Positions 43,704-53,924 are shown, numbered from the stretch's first letter. The stretch: 64,000 nt of DNA from Uliginosibacterium sp. 31-16 (GCF_030730865.1 NZ_JAVALZ010000002.1:434001-498000); one strand, 5' to 3'. A program made the numbers and translations. The notes: a model not told the origin generated them from the sequence alone.

Positions 43704-46388
43704 TCATCGACGCCAGCGTGCCACCAGGACCTTTTCGCTTTCCACCACCAGCAGAATCAGCAGACCGCCCAGCGCAATGCGTCCCCAGCTGGCCAGCGAC
43801 ACATCGCCGGTGCCAAACCAGGTCTGCAGCCACGGAACATAGGTGAAGGCCAGCTGCAGGCTCATGACGATGGCGATGCTGATCCAGGCTGGCCGGTTGC
43901 CGAAAATGCCTTCCAGCGACAGTACGCTGCGCTCCAGATCACGACAGTTGAGTAGGTAGGCAACCTCACCCACCACGACCATGTTCACCGCCACCGTGCG
44001 TGCGCTGGCCAGACTGGCTCCGGCAGCCAGCTCCCAGCGGAACAGGATCAGTGCAGCCGCCGTCATCAGACTGGTAACGATCAGGATGCGCCAGCCGAGA
44101 AAACCGGTCAGCAGCGGCTCGGCCGGATCACGCGGCGGGCGCTGCATGCTGCCGGCAACCACGGGCAGGAAGGCCAGTGACAGCGACAACGTGACTTCGG
44201 TGACCATGTTCACCCACAGTATCTGCACCGGCGTGATCGGCATCTGCATGCCCAGCAGCATCGCCACGAGGATGGCGCCGGCTTCGCCACCGTTGGTGGG
44301 CAGAATGTAGAGGATGGCCTTGCGGATGTTTTCATAGACCGTGCGCCCTTCTTCCACGGCATGGCTGATGGAGGCGAAGTTGTCGTCAGCCAGCACCATT
44401 TCGGCGGCTTCCTTGGCCACCTCGGTACCCTTCTGCCCCATTGCCACGCCCACGCTGGCACGCTTGAGCGCCGGCGCATCGTTCACGCCGTCTCCGGTCA
44501 TCGCGACGACTTCGCCGCGCGCCTGCAGCGCTTCGACCAGACGTAGCTTGTGCGCCGGGCTGGCGCGCGCAAAGATGTCCGTCTGCTGGGCTGCGTCGCG
44601 CAGCTCTTCGTCGTTCATGGCCTCGATCTGGGCGCCGGTCAGGCTGCGGAATTCCGGCTCGCCCAACCCGAGCTGCTGGCCGATGGCACGCGCGGTGATG
44701 GCATGGTCGCCGGTGATCATCTTGACGCGAATGCCGGCGTCGCGACACAGCGCCACGGAGCGCTGCGCCTCCTCGCGCGGCGGGTCGATGATGCCAACGA
44801 GGCCGAGCAGGACGAAGTCATTGCCGAGTGTTTCGAGCGGCAGTTCAGCCTGTGCTGCATCAGGCATCGCACTGGCCAGCGCCAGCACGCGCAGCCCCTG
44901 ACTGGCGAGCTTGTCGTTCTGCGCCTCCCAGCGCGGCAGATCTAGCGGCACATCACCGGCCAGCGTGCGTTGCAGTCTGCACCGGGCCAGCACGGCTTCC
45001 GGTGCGCCCTTCAGGTAAATCGCCGTGTCATGCAGGGTGGCCATGAAGCGGTTTTCTGCGGCGAACGGGATCACGTCGCGGCGTGGAGCACGGGCGTCTT
45101 CAGCCGCCTGTTGCAAGCCGGCCTTCATCGCCAGGGCACACAGCGAACCTTCGGTCGGGTCGCCCTGCAGACGCCACTGCGCGCCGTCGGCATGCACCTG
45201 AGCGTCGTTGCACAGCAGCCCGGCCCGCGCCAGTTCGCCCAGCACGGCGTATTCACGTGGCTCGATGCGCTGGCCGTCAAGATGGATACCGCCCTCCGGC
45301 CCGTAGCCTACGCCACCGACCTCGAACAGATGCTCGCTGGTGGCCACGCGTTGCACGGTCATCTCGTTGCGGGTCAGGGTTCCGGTCTTGTCGGTGCAGA
45401 TTACCGTGACCGAACCCAGCGTTTCGACCGCCGGCAGGCGCCGCACGATAGCATTACGCCGCGCCATGCGCTGTACGCCGATGGCGAGCGTGATGGTCAC
45501 GATGGCCGGCAGCCCCTCCGGAATCGCCGCCACGGCAATCCCCACCGCCACCATGAACATCTCGCCCCAGCTGTAATGCCCCAGCCATACGCCGCAGACG
45601 AAGGCCACCGCGGCCAGTATCGCGATGGCGACGGTGAGCACGCGCGAGAACTGCGCCATTTTGCGCAGCATGGGCGTATCGATTTCCTCGACACTGGCGA
45701 GCATGGCGCTGATCTGGCCGATCTCGGTGCGGGAGCCGGTCTCCACCACCAGCCCCCGGCCGGCGCCATACACCACCAGGGTGCCGGAGAAGGCCATGCA
45801 CAGCCGGTCTCCCGGCACACTCTCGGCAGACACAGGCTGCAGGCTCTTCTCCACGGGCATGGCTTCACCGGTCAGGGCGGACTCCTCGATGCGCAGGTTC
45901 TTCGCTTCGAGCAGGCGCAGATCGGCCGGCACACGATCCCCCTCAGCCAGCAACACGATGTCACCGGGCACCAGATCAGCCGCATCCACGCTCTGGCGCT
46001 GTCCATCGCGCAGCACTGCGGCCGTGGGCGTGAGCATGGAGCGGATGGCCTCCAGCGCGGCTTCGGCCTTGCCTTCCTGGATGAAGCCAATCAACGCATT
46101 GAGGATGGTCACCCCGACAATCACACCGGCATCAACGTAGTGCCCGAGCAGCAGGGTGACTACGCCAGCGCCCAGCAGCACCAGCACCAGCACATTGTTG
46201 AACTGGGCGAAGAAGCGCAGCCAGGCGGAGCGCCGCAGCGGCGGTGGCAGCAGATTGGGGCCGTGTACAAGAAGGCGTTCGCTCACGGCGGTGGCGGACA
46301 AGCCGGACGGGGTGGCATCAAGGGTCTGCATGGCGGCGTCAGCCGTCTGTGCATGCCAGACAGAGGGCTTCGCACTTTCCTTGTTCAT
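43704..46388 (-). CDS. P2A-type cation-transporting ATPase
   Basis: ATP-driven cation pump of the calcium/SERCA-like group. The phosphorylated Asp is in ICTDKTGTLT (about residue 331); other motifs are LTGEAMPVEK, the membrane helix 4 motif IPEGLPAIVTITLAIG, KGAPEAVLARC, and the hinge MTGDGVNDAPALKRASVGVAMG. Ten hydrophobic segments are expected and visible. Length 894 aa is typical. IPEGLP favours calcium or a related divalent ion; the ion is not proven. Confidence 0.93.
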   Translation of the reverse strand: MNKESAKPSVWHAQTADAAMQTLDATPSGLSATAVSERLLVHGPNLLPPPLRRSAWLRFFAQFNNVLVLVLLGAGVVTLLLGHYVDAGVIVGVTILNALIGFIQEGKAEAALEAIRSMLTPTAAVLRDGQRQSVDAADLVPGDIVLLAEGDRVPADLRLLEAKNLRIEESALTGEAMPVEKSLQPVSAESVPGDRLCMAFSGTLVVYGAGRGLVVETGSRTEIGQISAMLASVEEIDTPMLRKMAQFSRVLTVAIAILAAVAFVCGVWLGHYSWGEMFMVAVGIAVAAIPEGLPAIVTITLAIGVQRMARRNAIVRRLPAVETLGSVTVICTDKTGTLTRNEMTVQRVATSEHLFEVGGVGYGPEGGIHLDGQRIEPREYAVLGELARAGLLCNDAQVHADGAQWRLQGDPTEGSLCALAMKAGLQQAAEDARAPRRDVIPFAAENRFMATLHDTAIYLKGAPEAVLARCRLQRTLAGDVPLDLPRWEAQNDKLASQGLRVLALASAMPDAAQAELPLETLGNDFVLLGLVGIIDPPREEAQRSVALCRDAGIRVKMITGDHAITARAIGQQLGLGEPEFRSLTGAQIEAMNDEELRDAAQQTDIFARASPAHKLRLVEALQARGEVVAMTGDGVNDAPALKRASVGVAMGQKGTEVAKEAAEMVLADDNFASISHAVEEGRTVYENIRKAILYILPTNGGEAGAILVAMLLGMQMPITPVQILWVNMVTEVTLSLSLAFLPVVAGSMQRPPRDPAEPLLTGFLGWRILIVTSLMTAAALILFRWELAAGASLASARTVAVNMVVVGEVAYLLNCRDLERSVLSLEGIFGNRPAWISIAIVMSLQLAFTYVPWLQTWFGTGDVSLASWGRIALGGLLILLVVESEKVLVARWRR

Positions 46389-46589
46389 ATTGACCTCATC
46401 GGGAGAACAACACGCAACAGATCTCCATTAATTCTATTAACGGATCCATAAAAAGGCTCTTGGGAAATGCCCTGTTAAATTTGATCCAGACGAATTGCAC
46501 GCAAAACAATCGATGGCACACTCCGCGCCGGCTCCGGATTGCCGAAGCCCTTGCCGCTGCACACCGCCTACCGTTCCAGGAGTTTTTTG

Positions 46590-47201
46590 ATGGCCGATCA
46601 CGCCAACCACGCCGATTTCACCGCCAACCCTGCCCCGCTGGGCCTGCTGGGTTTTGGCATGACCACCATCCTGCTGAACCTGCATAACGCCGGTCTGTTC
46701 GGCATGAATTCGATGATCCTCGCCATGGGCATTTTTTACGGCGGCATCGCCCAGGTGATCGCCGGCGTCATGGAATGGAAGAAGGGCAACACCTTCGGCA
46801 CCGTCGCCTTCACTTCCTACGGTTTCTTCTGGATGGCGCTGGTCGGCCTGGTCAGCTTCCCGAAGACCGGCCTGATGGAAGCCACCAGCACCGGCGGCCT
46901 GGTCGCCTTCCTGGTGATGTGGGGCATCTTCACCGCGATCCTGTTCGTCGGCACCTTCAAGCTCAACCGCGCCACCCAGGTGATCTTCGGCTCGCTGACC
47001 CTGCTGTTCGCATTGCTTGCACTGGGCGACGCAACCGGCAACGAGACCATCAGCCACATCGCCGGCTGGGAAGGCATCTTCTGCGGCGCTTCGGCCATGT
47101 ATGCCGCCGCCGCCCAGATCCTGAACGAAATCTACGGCTACGAACTGCTGCCGCTGGGTAACAAGCCCGCTGCCGCAGTTGCCCTGAAGAAGGCCGCCTG
47201 A
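46590..47201 (+). CDS. satP: Acetate/succinate transporter, SatP (AceTr) family
   Basis: GPR1/FUN34/YaaH family, a six-helix channel-like carrier for acetate. The family motif [23 protein letters not shown] is at the start, and [24 protein letters not shown] follows. Length 203 aa. ATG 46590 has AGGAG seven bases upstream; an earlier in-frame ATG (46539) lacks one. Divergent from the ATPase gene and near acs and pat, forming an acetate-use neighbourhood. Confidence 0.94.
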   Translation: MADHANHADFTANPAPLGLLGFGMTTILLNLHNAGLFGMNSMILAMGIFYGGIAQVIAGVMEWKKGNTFGTVAFTSYGFFWMALVGLVSFPKTGLMEATSTGGLVAFLVMWGIFTAILFVGTFKLNRATQVIFGSLTLLFALLALGDATGNETISHIAGWEGIFCGASAMYAAAAQILNEIYGYELLPLGNKPAAAVALKKAA

Positions 47202-47237
47202 GGCGGATCTTCAGACAGCACTGCTGAAGACCCTTAC

Positions 47238-47272
47238 GGGGCGCCGCTGCGCAGGCAGGGCGCCCCATTTTT
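47238..47272 (+). terminator. Rho-independent terminator of satP
   Basis: GGGGCGCC (47238-47245) pairs with GGCGCCCC (47259-47266) and is followed by A and five T. Confidence 0.9.
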
Positions 47273-47382
47273 CGTGACATATGCACAGAATTAACACTTT
47301 TCTACGCTCTCGCGGTCTTTCCCGGATTGCTGCAAGCCTTGTATACAGCTAGTTTCAAACCATTCCCAACCGGAGAATGGCC

Positions 47383-47625
47383 ATGCTGCAAACTGCCATC
47401 TATTGCAAGACACACAAGGGCGCCGAAGAAATTGCCACGCGCGCTCATCATCTGCCCTCGCGTTTGCGCAGCACCCTGATCCTGATCGACGGCCACACAC
47501 CGTGGAACGAGCTGTGCAAACGGCTGATGATCGGAGAAGCGGCCGAAGCAGCAGTTCAAACCCTGCTGGCTGAAGGCTTCGTGCAAAGCATCGACGACGA
47601 ACCACCGACCGTCATCGAGATGTAG
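47383..47625 (+). CDS. Small conserved-type hypothetical protein
   Basis: 80 aa: HKGAEEIATRAHHLPSRLRS then TLILIDGHTPWNELCKRLMI and a short helical end. The pattern resembles small winged-helix-like proteins found in betaproteobacteria, some with repeats of the ARAHxLPxRLR string; no function is known. ATG 47383 is chosen because CGGAG lies seven bases upstream; the ATG two codons earlier is too close to it. Confidence 0.7.
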   Translation: MLQTAIYCKTHKGAEEIATRAHHLPSRLRSTLILIDGHTPWNELCKRLMIGEAAEAAVQTLLAEGFVQSIDDEPPTVIEM

Positions 47626-47731
47626 GACGCACCGTCCGGATGGGCGTGCCAATGCCCTACTGTCGCCCCGGATACGGCATACTGAGCTGAGTCAGGCAGC
47701 CGCCTGTCAGCCGCCTCGCCGGGGTGCCTCC

Positions 47732-50434
47732 TTGGACGAAAAACACTACCTGTCACCGCTTTTCGAGCCACGCAGTGTGGCCATCATCGGAGCCACCGAG
47801 CGTGAGAACGCCCTTGGTGCAATCCTGGTCGCCAACATGCTGGCGGCGGGCTACAAGGGCACGCTCTACGCGGTCAATCCAAAATACAAATCGGTGCAGG
47901 GAGTTCCCTGTTTCGCCGATATCCGGGAAGTGCCGGGCAAGGTCGATCTGACCGTCATCGCCACACCAGCCGGTACCGTTCCCGGGCTGATCGATGAATG
48001 CGGCCAGGCCGGTGTCCGGGTCGCCGCCGTGCTCTCGGCCGGTTTCGGCGAGAGTGGCGCACTGGGCGCCCAGCTGGAAATCGACACCGTGCGCATCGCC
48101 CGTGGCTACGGCATGCGCCTGCTGGGACCGAACAGTCTGGGCGTGGCACGGCCGCTGCTGGGGCTGAACGCGACCTTTGCCTCCAGCGGCGCGCTGAATG
48201 GCTCGATCGGCTTCGTTTCACAATCCGGCGCGCTGTGCGCCGCGGTGCTGGATTACGCGCGGCCCAATCAGGTCGGCTTTTCCACGGTGGTGTCGCTGGG
48301 CTCTTCAGCCGAGCTCGATTTTGGCGAGATCCTTGATTATCTGGTGTGGGACTTCCGCACCGAAGCCATCCTTGTTTACATCGAAGGCATCCGCGATGCG
48401 CGCCGCTTCCTCAGCTCGCTGCGAGCGGCGGCCCGCGTGAAACCGGTGATGGTGCTCAAGGTTGGCCGTCACCCGGTCGGCTCGCGTGCCGCGCAGGCCC
48501 ACACGGGTTCAATGACCGGCGATGACGCGGTATTCGACGCGGCGCTGCGGCGTTCCGGCGTGGTGCGTCTGAACACGCTGACGCAGCTGTTCAGCAATCT
48601 GAAAGGCTTGTTCGTACACTTCCGCCCGCGCGGCAACCGCCTGGCGATCATCACCAATGGCGGTGGCCCCGGCGTGATGGCGGCAGACCGCGCCGGCGAT
48701 CTGGGCATCGTTATGGCAAGACTGGCGCCTGAAACCATCGCCCGCCTGGAGAAAGTGCTGCCGACCCACTGGTCACGCGAGAATCCGGTCGATCTGGTAG
48801 GCGACTCCAGCCCGGAACGCTACGCCCGCTCACTCGAAGCGCTGCTGATGGATGACAACGTGGATGGTGTGCTGTGCCTGCTTTCGCCCCTGGCAATGAG
48901 CCAGCCGAGCGAAGTGGCGCGCCGCGTGGTCGAACTGAGCAAGACTTCCGACAAACCCATCGTCACCTGCTGGCTGGGTGACGATGCCTGTCTGGAAGCG
49001 CGCGAGATCTTTCGCATGGCCAGAATTCCGTCGCTGCGCACGCCGGAGAGCGCGGTCGACCTGTTCTCGCACATCAGTTCGTATTACCGCAACCAGCAGC
49101 TGCTGACCCAGGTGCCCGGTCCGCTCGAATACGAAAAAGCACCGATGCGCGAATTGGCCATCGGCCTGATCGACAGCGCCCTGAAGGATCGTCGCACCAT
49201 CCTGCGCCGGCATGAGGCACAAGGACTGCTGGCCGCCTTTCACGTGCCGGTGGCGGCAATGCGCGTGGTGCATTCGATCAGCGATGCGGAGAGAGCGGCA
49301 GCCCAGATGGGCTACCCGGTCAGCCTGCGGCCGAATGCGGCGCTCTATGGCACCCGCCTGCAGCACCTGAGCGCACGCCATGATCTGGCCAGCAGCGTGG
49401 GCCTGCATCTGGCCTGGGAAGAGCTCACCAGCCAGATCGAGCAGCACCTGCCCGAGGCGCTCGGTGCCGGTCTGTGCGTGGAACCGACCTGGCACAGCCC
49501 GTATGCACGCGAGCTCATGCTGCGTGTGTGGCGTGATCCGGTTTTCGGGCCGGTAATCGGTTTCGGCGAACGCAGTCTTGACCCGAACTACTGGCCAGAC
49601 CGTGCCGTGGCCCTGCCCCCGCTGAACGCCTTTCTGGTGCGTGACCTGCTGCACGACACCCATGCGGAGCGCCTGCTGGGCCCGCTGGAGGGAATGCCAG
49701 CGGCAGATTTCGACGCGCTGGAGCATCTGCTGCTGCGCATTTCCGATCTGGTCTGCGAGCTGCCCATGCTGCGTTCGCTGGAAATCAATCCGCTGTATAT
49801 CGATGATCGCGGGATTCTTGCCGCCGAGGCGCGCATCGAGATCGGGCGCAACGCCCGTCAAAGTGCACGCTACGAGCACATGGCCATTCATCCTTACCCC
49901 ACCAATCTGGTGTGGAGCTGGCAGCTCAAGGATGGCACCCCGGTCACGATCCGCCCCATCAAGCCGGAAGACGCGGAAATGAACCAGGGCTTCGTGCGCG
50001 ATCTTTCGCCGGAAACCAAGTATTTCCGCTACATGAGCGCGCTGCGCGAGCTCTCGCCGGCACTGCTCTCGAAACTCACCTTGATCGACTACGACCGCGA
50101 GATGGCCTTCATCGCGACCTGCCTCGAAAACGGTCAGGAAAAACAGCTGAGCGTCAGCCGTTTCAACACCAATCCGGACGGCACGAGTTGCGAGTTTGCC
50201 ATCGTTGTGGCGGATGCCTACCAGCACAGCGGGCTGGGGCGACGCATGATGGAAGCCATCATCAGCACGGCCTACGCACGCGGCCTGACGAGCATGAAAG
50301 GTGAATTTCTCACCAGCAACGAACGCATGCTGCGTTTTGTCGAACGCATCGGTTTCGTGCTGCACACCGACCCCGAAGATAAAACATTGAAACACGGTAC
50401 ACTGGACCTTGCCAAAGCGAACGCCCGCAACTGA
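47732..50434 (+). CDS. Pat/PatZ-type protein acetyltransferase (acyl-CoA synthetase-like plus GNAT)
   Basis: The first about 720 residues form an NDP-forming acyl-CoA synthetase-like module: CoA-binding PRSVAIIGATERENALGAIL, FVSQSGALCAAVLDYA, ATP-grasp region near GAGLCVEPTWHSPYARELML. The last 160 residues are a GNAT domain with the acetyl-CoA loop YQHSGLGRRMMEA. In relatives such as Salmonella Pat the GNAT part acetylates a lysine of Acs and switches it off, with the synthetase module sensing acetyl-CoA. Length 900 aa matches. Start TTG at 47732 is inferred; GGGG lies seven bases upstream and no ATG is available in frame. Confidence 0.9.
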   Translation: MDEKHYLSPLFEPRSVAIIGATERENALGAILVANMLAAGYKGTLYAVNPKYKSVQGVPCFADIREVPGKVDLTVIATPAGTVPGLIDECGQAGVRVAAVLSAGFGESGALGAQLEIDTVRIARGYGMRLLGPNSLGVARPLLGLNATFASSGALNGSIGFVSQSGALCAAVLDYARPNQVGFSTVVSLGSSAELDFGEILDYLVWDFRTEAILVYIEGIRDARRFLSSLRAAARVKPVMVLKVGRHPVGSRAAQAHTGSMTGDDAVFDAALRRSGVVRLNTLTQLFSNLKGLFVHFRPRGNRLAIITNGGGPGVMAADRAGDLGIVMARLAPETIARLEKVLPTHWSRENPVDLVGDSSPERYARSLEALLMDDNVDGVLCLLSPLAMSQPSEVARRVVELSKTSDKPIVTCWLGDDACLEAREIFRMARIPSLRTPESAVDLFSHISSYYRNQQLLTQVPGPLEYEKAPMRELAIGLIDSALKDRRTILRRHEAQGLLAAFHVPVAAMRVVHSISDAERAAAQMGYPVSLRPNAALYGTRLQHLSARHDLASSVGLHLAWEELTSQIEQHLPEALGAGLCVEPTWHSPYARELMLRVWRDPVFGPVIGFGERSLDPNYWPDRAVALPPLNAFLVRDLLHDTHAERLLGPLEGMPAADFDALEHLLLRISDLVCELPMLRSLEINPLYIDDRGILAAEARIEIGRNARQSARYEHMAIHPYPTNLVWSWQLKDGTPVTIRPIKPEDAEMNQGFVRDLSPETKYFRYMSALRELSPALLSKLTLIDYDREMAFIATCLENGQEKQLSVSRFNTNPDGTSCEFAIVVADAYQHSGLGRRMMEAIISTAYARGLTSMKGEFLTSNERMLRFVERIGFVLHTDPEDKTLKHGTLDLAKANARN

Positions 50435-50469
50435 CAATCCCGTTTGCGCCCGCCTGACCCGGTCATTTC

Positions 50470-50781
50470 ATGCCTACCCATTCCATTCACGTCATCACCC
50501 TTGCCGACGCCGAGCCGGAACATGTCGACACCGTGCGCGAGATCCTGCAGGAGATGGCCGATCTTCACCGTCAGGAAGAAGGCTGCATGCGCTTTGATGT
50601 GTATGCCGATGCCGCACGCCCGGGTCGCTTCAACACCATCGAGGTGTGGGAGAGCCTCGCTGCCCACAAGCGCCATCTGAATTCGGCGCTGGTCACCCGC
50701 AGCGTACTGATGCTGATCGGCAAGATGCGTGGCCTGCCGGATATCCGCATCCTGCAGCCTGTCAGCGAGATGAGAGATTGA
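50470..50781 (+). CDS. Antibiotic biosynthesis monooxygenase (ABM) domain protein
   Basis: 103-aa single ABM domain like YgiN: HVDTVREILQEMADLHRQEEGCMRFDVYAD followed by NTIEVWESLAAHKRHLNS. Such proteins act as small cofactor-free monooxygenases on quinols or as heme-binding relatives. Its stop overlaps the TTG start of tag, so the two are probably coupled. Substrate unknown. Confidence 0.87.
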   Translation: MPTHSIHVITLADAEPEHVDTVREILQEMADLHRQEEGCMRFDVYADAARPGRFNTIEVWESLAAHKRHLNSALVTRSVLMLIGKMRGLPDIRILQPVSEMRD

Positions 50782-51392
50782 GCGGACACCCACACGAGTC
50801 CGGTGACGGGCGCTGCCGCTGTGCCTGGCTGGGCACCTGGGCCGGCGCTGCCGACCCGCTGTACCGCACCTACCACGATGCCGAGTGGGGTGTCGCACAG
50901 CGGGATCCGGTGCGGCTCTTCGAGATGCTCACGCTGGAAGGCGCACAGGCCGGGCTTGCCTGGATCACCATCCTGAAGAAGCGCGCCAACTATGGCCGTG
51001 CGTTCGAGGGCTTTGACGTGCGCAGGATTGCCCGCTACACGGATGCCGATGTTGAACGCCTGATGCAGGATGCCGGCATCGTGCGCAACCGCCTGAAGAT
51101 CACCTCCACCATCGACAACGCCCGCGCCTGGCTGGCGCTGGAAGCCGAAACGGGCGACGTGCCCGCGTGGCTGTGGAGCTTTGTCGGCGGCAGCCCACGC
51201 CAGAACGCCTGGCGCGGCATGGGCGAGATTCCGGCCAGCACGCCGGAGTCCGACGCCATGTCGAAAGCGCTGAAGAAGCGCGGTTTCCGCTTCGTCGGCA
51301 GCACCATCTGCTACGCCTTCATGCAGGCAACCGGCATGGTCAATGACCATACCGTCGATTGCTACCGCTACGCCGAACTGTCGAAACGCTGA
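50778..51392 (+). CDS. tag: 3-methyladenine DNA glycosylase I
   Basis: Removes 3-methyladenine from alkylated DNA. Zinc ligands as in E. coli Tag: the N-terminal cysteine region GRCRCAWLG, His in YRTYHDAEWGVAQRD, and His and Cys in NDHTVDC. Core motifs LEGAQAGLAWITILKKRANY, ALKKRGFRFVGSTICYAFMQ are nearly identical to the family. Length 204 aa. The start is TTG at 50778, overlapping the TGA of the ABM gene by three bases, since no other in-frame start precedes the conserved cysteine. Confidence 0.94.
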   Translation: MSGHPHESGDGRCRCAWLGTWAGAADPLYRTYHDAEWGVAQRDPVRLFEMLTLEGAQAGLAWITILKKRANYGRAFEGFDVRRIARYTDADVERLMQDAGIVRNRLKITSTIDNARAWLALEAETGDVPAWLWSFVGGSPRQNAWRGMGEIPASTPESDAMSKALKKRGFRFVGSTICYAFMQATGMVNDHTVDCYRYAELSKR

Positions 51393-51472
51393 GGTCTTCA
51401 ATACAAACCCGGATTGGCTTTGGCTTCCGGCAGCAGTATTCTTGCAACTTCAAAATTTGCCAGACAAAGATC

Positions 51473-52330
51473 ATGCCGACTCCCATCGCCGAAGACATCG
51501 ACTACCACGGTCTCCCTGCCATCCATCTGCGCGCGCCCGACGGCGCCGAGGCCATCGTGCTGCTGTACGGCGGCCATCTGGTTTCCTGGAAACCGGCGGG
51601 CGGCGAAGAACGCCTGTACATGTCTGACAAGGCAATTTTCCAGCTGGGCACGCCAGTGCGTGGCGGGGTGCCCGTCTGCTTCCCGCAATTCGGCAATACC
51701 GGTCCGCTGCCCCAGCACGGTTTCGTACGCACCCGCATGTGGGAAAAGGTCGCAGCCCGCGCTGGCGACGATTTCGCCATGGCCGCCCTGCGCATCACCG
51801 ACAGCGAAGAAACCAGGGCGATCTGGCCGCATGCTTTCCAGGCCGAACTGAGCATCGGCGTGACCAACGCCCGCATCGATATCGAATTCGAAGTCGAGAA
51901 TACCGGCGATCAGGCCTTTGAATTCGCCGCCGCCCTGCACACCTACCTGTGCGTCAAGGAGGTCGAGGAAGTCAGCCTTGAAGGCTTGCGCGGCCAGCGT
52001 TACCGCAACCTGCTCAACAAGGATGCGATAGAAGAAGTCGTCGATACCGGCACTGCCGTGGTCATCGACCGCGAGACCACCCGCCTCTACTACGAAACCG
52101 AAAATCCGCTGCTGCTGCGCGAGCACCGCCGCTCGCTCGGTATCAATGCCGAAAGCATGCCTGATACCGTTGTGTGGAATCCCTGGGAACACACCTGCGC
52201 CACCATTGCCGATCTGCCTGCCAACGGATTCCGTCGCTTCCTGTGTGTCGAGGCCGGGGCAATCCAGAAACCGGTGCAACTGGCTCCCGCCGAAAGCTGG
52301 TGGGGCCGCCAAACGCTGGTGGCCATGTAA
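51473..52330 (+). CDS. D-hexose-6-phosphate mutarotase (YeaD-like)
   Basis: Aldose-1-epimerase fold acting on glucose-6-phosphate-type sugars. Family strings: GAEAIVLLYGGHLVSWKPAG, GGVPVCFPQFGN, QHGFVRTRMWE, catalytic His in FAAALHTYLCV and Glu near FLCVEAGAI. Length 285 aa. ATG 51473 is preferred over the earlier in-frame ATG (51359), which would overlap tag. Confidence 0.92.
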   Translation: MPTPIAEDIDYHGLPAIHLRAPDGAEAIVLLYGGHLVSWKPAGGEERLYMSDKAIFQLGTPVRGGVPVCFPQFGNTGPLPQHGFVRTRMWEKVAARAGDDFAMAALRITDSEETRAIWPHAFQAELSIGVTNARIDIEFEVENTGDQAFEFAAALHTYLCVKEVEEVSLEGLRGQRYRNLLNKDAIEEVVDTGTAVVIDRETTRLYYETENPLLLREHRRSLGINAESMPDTVVWNPWEHTCATIADLPANGFRRFLCVEAGAIQKPVQLAPAESWWGRQTLVAM

Positions 52331-52348
52331 GCCTCACCAGCTCGGCAC

Positions 52349-52395
52349 AAGGCCTGCAGCACACCGGATTGATCCGGCGTGCTTCAGGCCTTTTT
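52349..52395. terminator. Long bidirectional terminator between convergent genes
   Basis: AAGGCCTG...AGCAC-CCGGAT and ATCCGG-GTGCT...CAGGCCTT form a stem of about 20 pairs with three mismatches around a TG loop, followed by a T run on the plus strand. It overlaps the last codon and stop of emrB on the other strand. Confidence 0.85.
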
Positions 52396-53904
52396 CATGG
52401 GCGCACGCAGCAGCAATACCAGCGGCGCCGCGACGAGCGTGACCCACATCATCAGGCGAAAATCCTGCAGGTAGGCCAGAGTAGCCGCCTGGCGGGTGAC
52501 TTCGGCATTCAGGCTGACCAGCCCGCTTGTCGTGCTCAGGTTGTAGACGCCCGCCTCGACCGCACGCTGCAGGGATTCGTTGAACGGATTGATGTAGCTG
52601 GAAAAGGCAGCATGATTGCGCTGGGTATTCTGGGCCAGCGCGGTAATGACCACCGAGATGCCGATGGAGCTGCCGATATTGCGCATCAGACTGTACAGCC
52701 CGGTGCCTTCGGTGCGATAGCGCTGTGCCAGCGTCGAAAAGGTCAGCGTGGACAGCGGCACGAAGATAAAGCCGAAACCCATGCCCTGCACGACGCCGGT
52801 ACTGACGATGGTGAAGCCGGTCGTTTCGGTGGTAAACCAGGTCATCTGCCACAGCGACAGGCAGGTCAGGCCAAGCCCGGTCAGGATCAGAGCCCGCGCA
52901 TCGATACGGCTGACAAGCTTGCCAACGATCATCATCGCAAACATGGTGCCGAAGCCACGCGGCGCAAGCAGCAGGCCCACGTCGATCACCGGATAGCCCA
53001 TCAGGTTCTGCATGAACGGTGGCAGCAAAGCCATCGTGGACAGCAGCAGCACACCGACGATGAACACGAAAATCAGCCCGACACTCAGATTGCGATCGCG
53101 GAACAGCGCCGGCTCGATGAAGGGATGCTCATGCGTGAACATGTGGGCAAGGAACAGATAAAAACACAGGCAGGCCAGAGCCGCTTCAACAATGATCTCG
53201 GTACTGGCAAACCAGTCCAGCGAATGGCCGCGATCCAGCAGCATCTGCAAGGCTCCGATGGATATTGCCAGCAAGGCAAACCCGAGCAGATCAAAAATAC
53301 GGCTGCGATCAATGGTGGTTTCCTTCACGTAGGCTGCAATGCCCAGCCATGCAAGGATGCCGAAAGGCAGGTTGATGTAGAAAACCCAGCGCCAGTTGTA
53401 ATACTCGGTAAGCCAGCCCCCCAGACTGGGGCCGAGGATCGGCCCGATCATCACCCCCATGCCCCACAGCGCCATCGCCGCGCCGATCTTCTCGCGCGGA
53501 TAGGTGTCGAGCATCACGGATTGCGACAGCGGCACCAGCGCCGCACCGAATACGCCCTGCAGCAGGCGGAAGATCACGATCTGGGTCAGGTTCTGTGCGG
53601 CACCACACAACATCGAAGTCAGCGTGAAACCAACCACCGACCACAGAAAGATGCGTTTGCGCCCAAAGCGTGCAGCCAGAAAACCGGTCAGCGGCAGAAA
53701 GATGGCCGAGGCCACGATGTAGGAGGTCAGCACCCAGGATATCTGATCCTGCGTGGCGCCCAAAGCGCCCTGCATGTGCGGCAGGGCGACGTTGGCGATG
53801 GTAGTGTCCAGCGCCTGCATGATGGTCGCCAGCATGACCGCAACGGTGATGGCGCCGCGATGGCTTTTCTCCGGCGCGGCAGTGGTTGTAGTGTTGCTGC
53901 TCAT
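52384..53904 (-). CDS. emrB: EmrB-type MFS multidrug efflux permease (DHA2)
   Basis: Proton-driven inner-membrane exporter with about 14 transmembrane segments. DHA2 motifs: DTTIANVALPHMQGALGATQ, then WVLTSYIVASAIFLPLTGFLAARFGRKR, QGVFGAALVPLSQSVMLDTYP and WGMGVMIGPILGPSLGGWLT. Length 506 aa is typical. Third gene of marR-emrA-emrB. The outer-membrane partner (TolC type) is not in this window. Confidence 0.95.
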   Translation of the reverse strand: MSSNTTTTAAPEKSHRGAITVAVMLATIMQALDTTIANVALPHMQGALGATQDQISWVLTSYIVASAIFLPLTGFLAARFGRKRIFLWSVVGFTLTSMLCGAAQNLTQIVIFRLLQGVFGAALVPLSQSVMLDTYPREKIGAAMALWGMGVMIGPILGPSLGGWLTEYYNWRWVFYINLPFGILAWLGIAAYVKETTIDRSRIFDLLGFALLAISIGALQMLLDRGHSLDWFASTEIIVEAALACLCFYLFLAHMFTHEHPFIEPALFRDRNLSVGLIFVFIVGVLLLSTMALLPPFMQNLMGYPVIDVGLLLAPRGFGTMFAMMIVGKLVSRIDARALILTGLGLTCLSLWQMTWFTTETTGFTIVSTGVVQGMGFGFIFVPLSTLTFSTLAQRYRTEGTGLYSLMRNIGSSIGISVVITALAQNTQRNHAAFSSYINPFNESLQRAVEAGVYNLSTTSGLVSLNAEVTRQAATLAYLQDFRLMMWVTLVAAPLVLLLRAPMKKA

Positions 53905-53924
53905 GCGATTGATCCAGTGACAAT

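Noticed and set aside
46514-46528. Possible sigma-54 promoter (TGGCAC) before satP
   Set aside because: The -12 element reads GCGC instead of TTGC, so the match is too weak.
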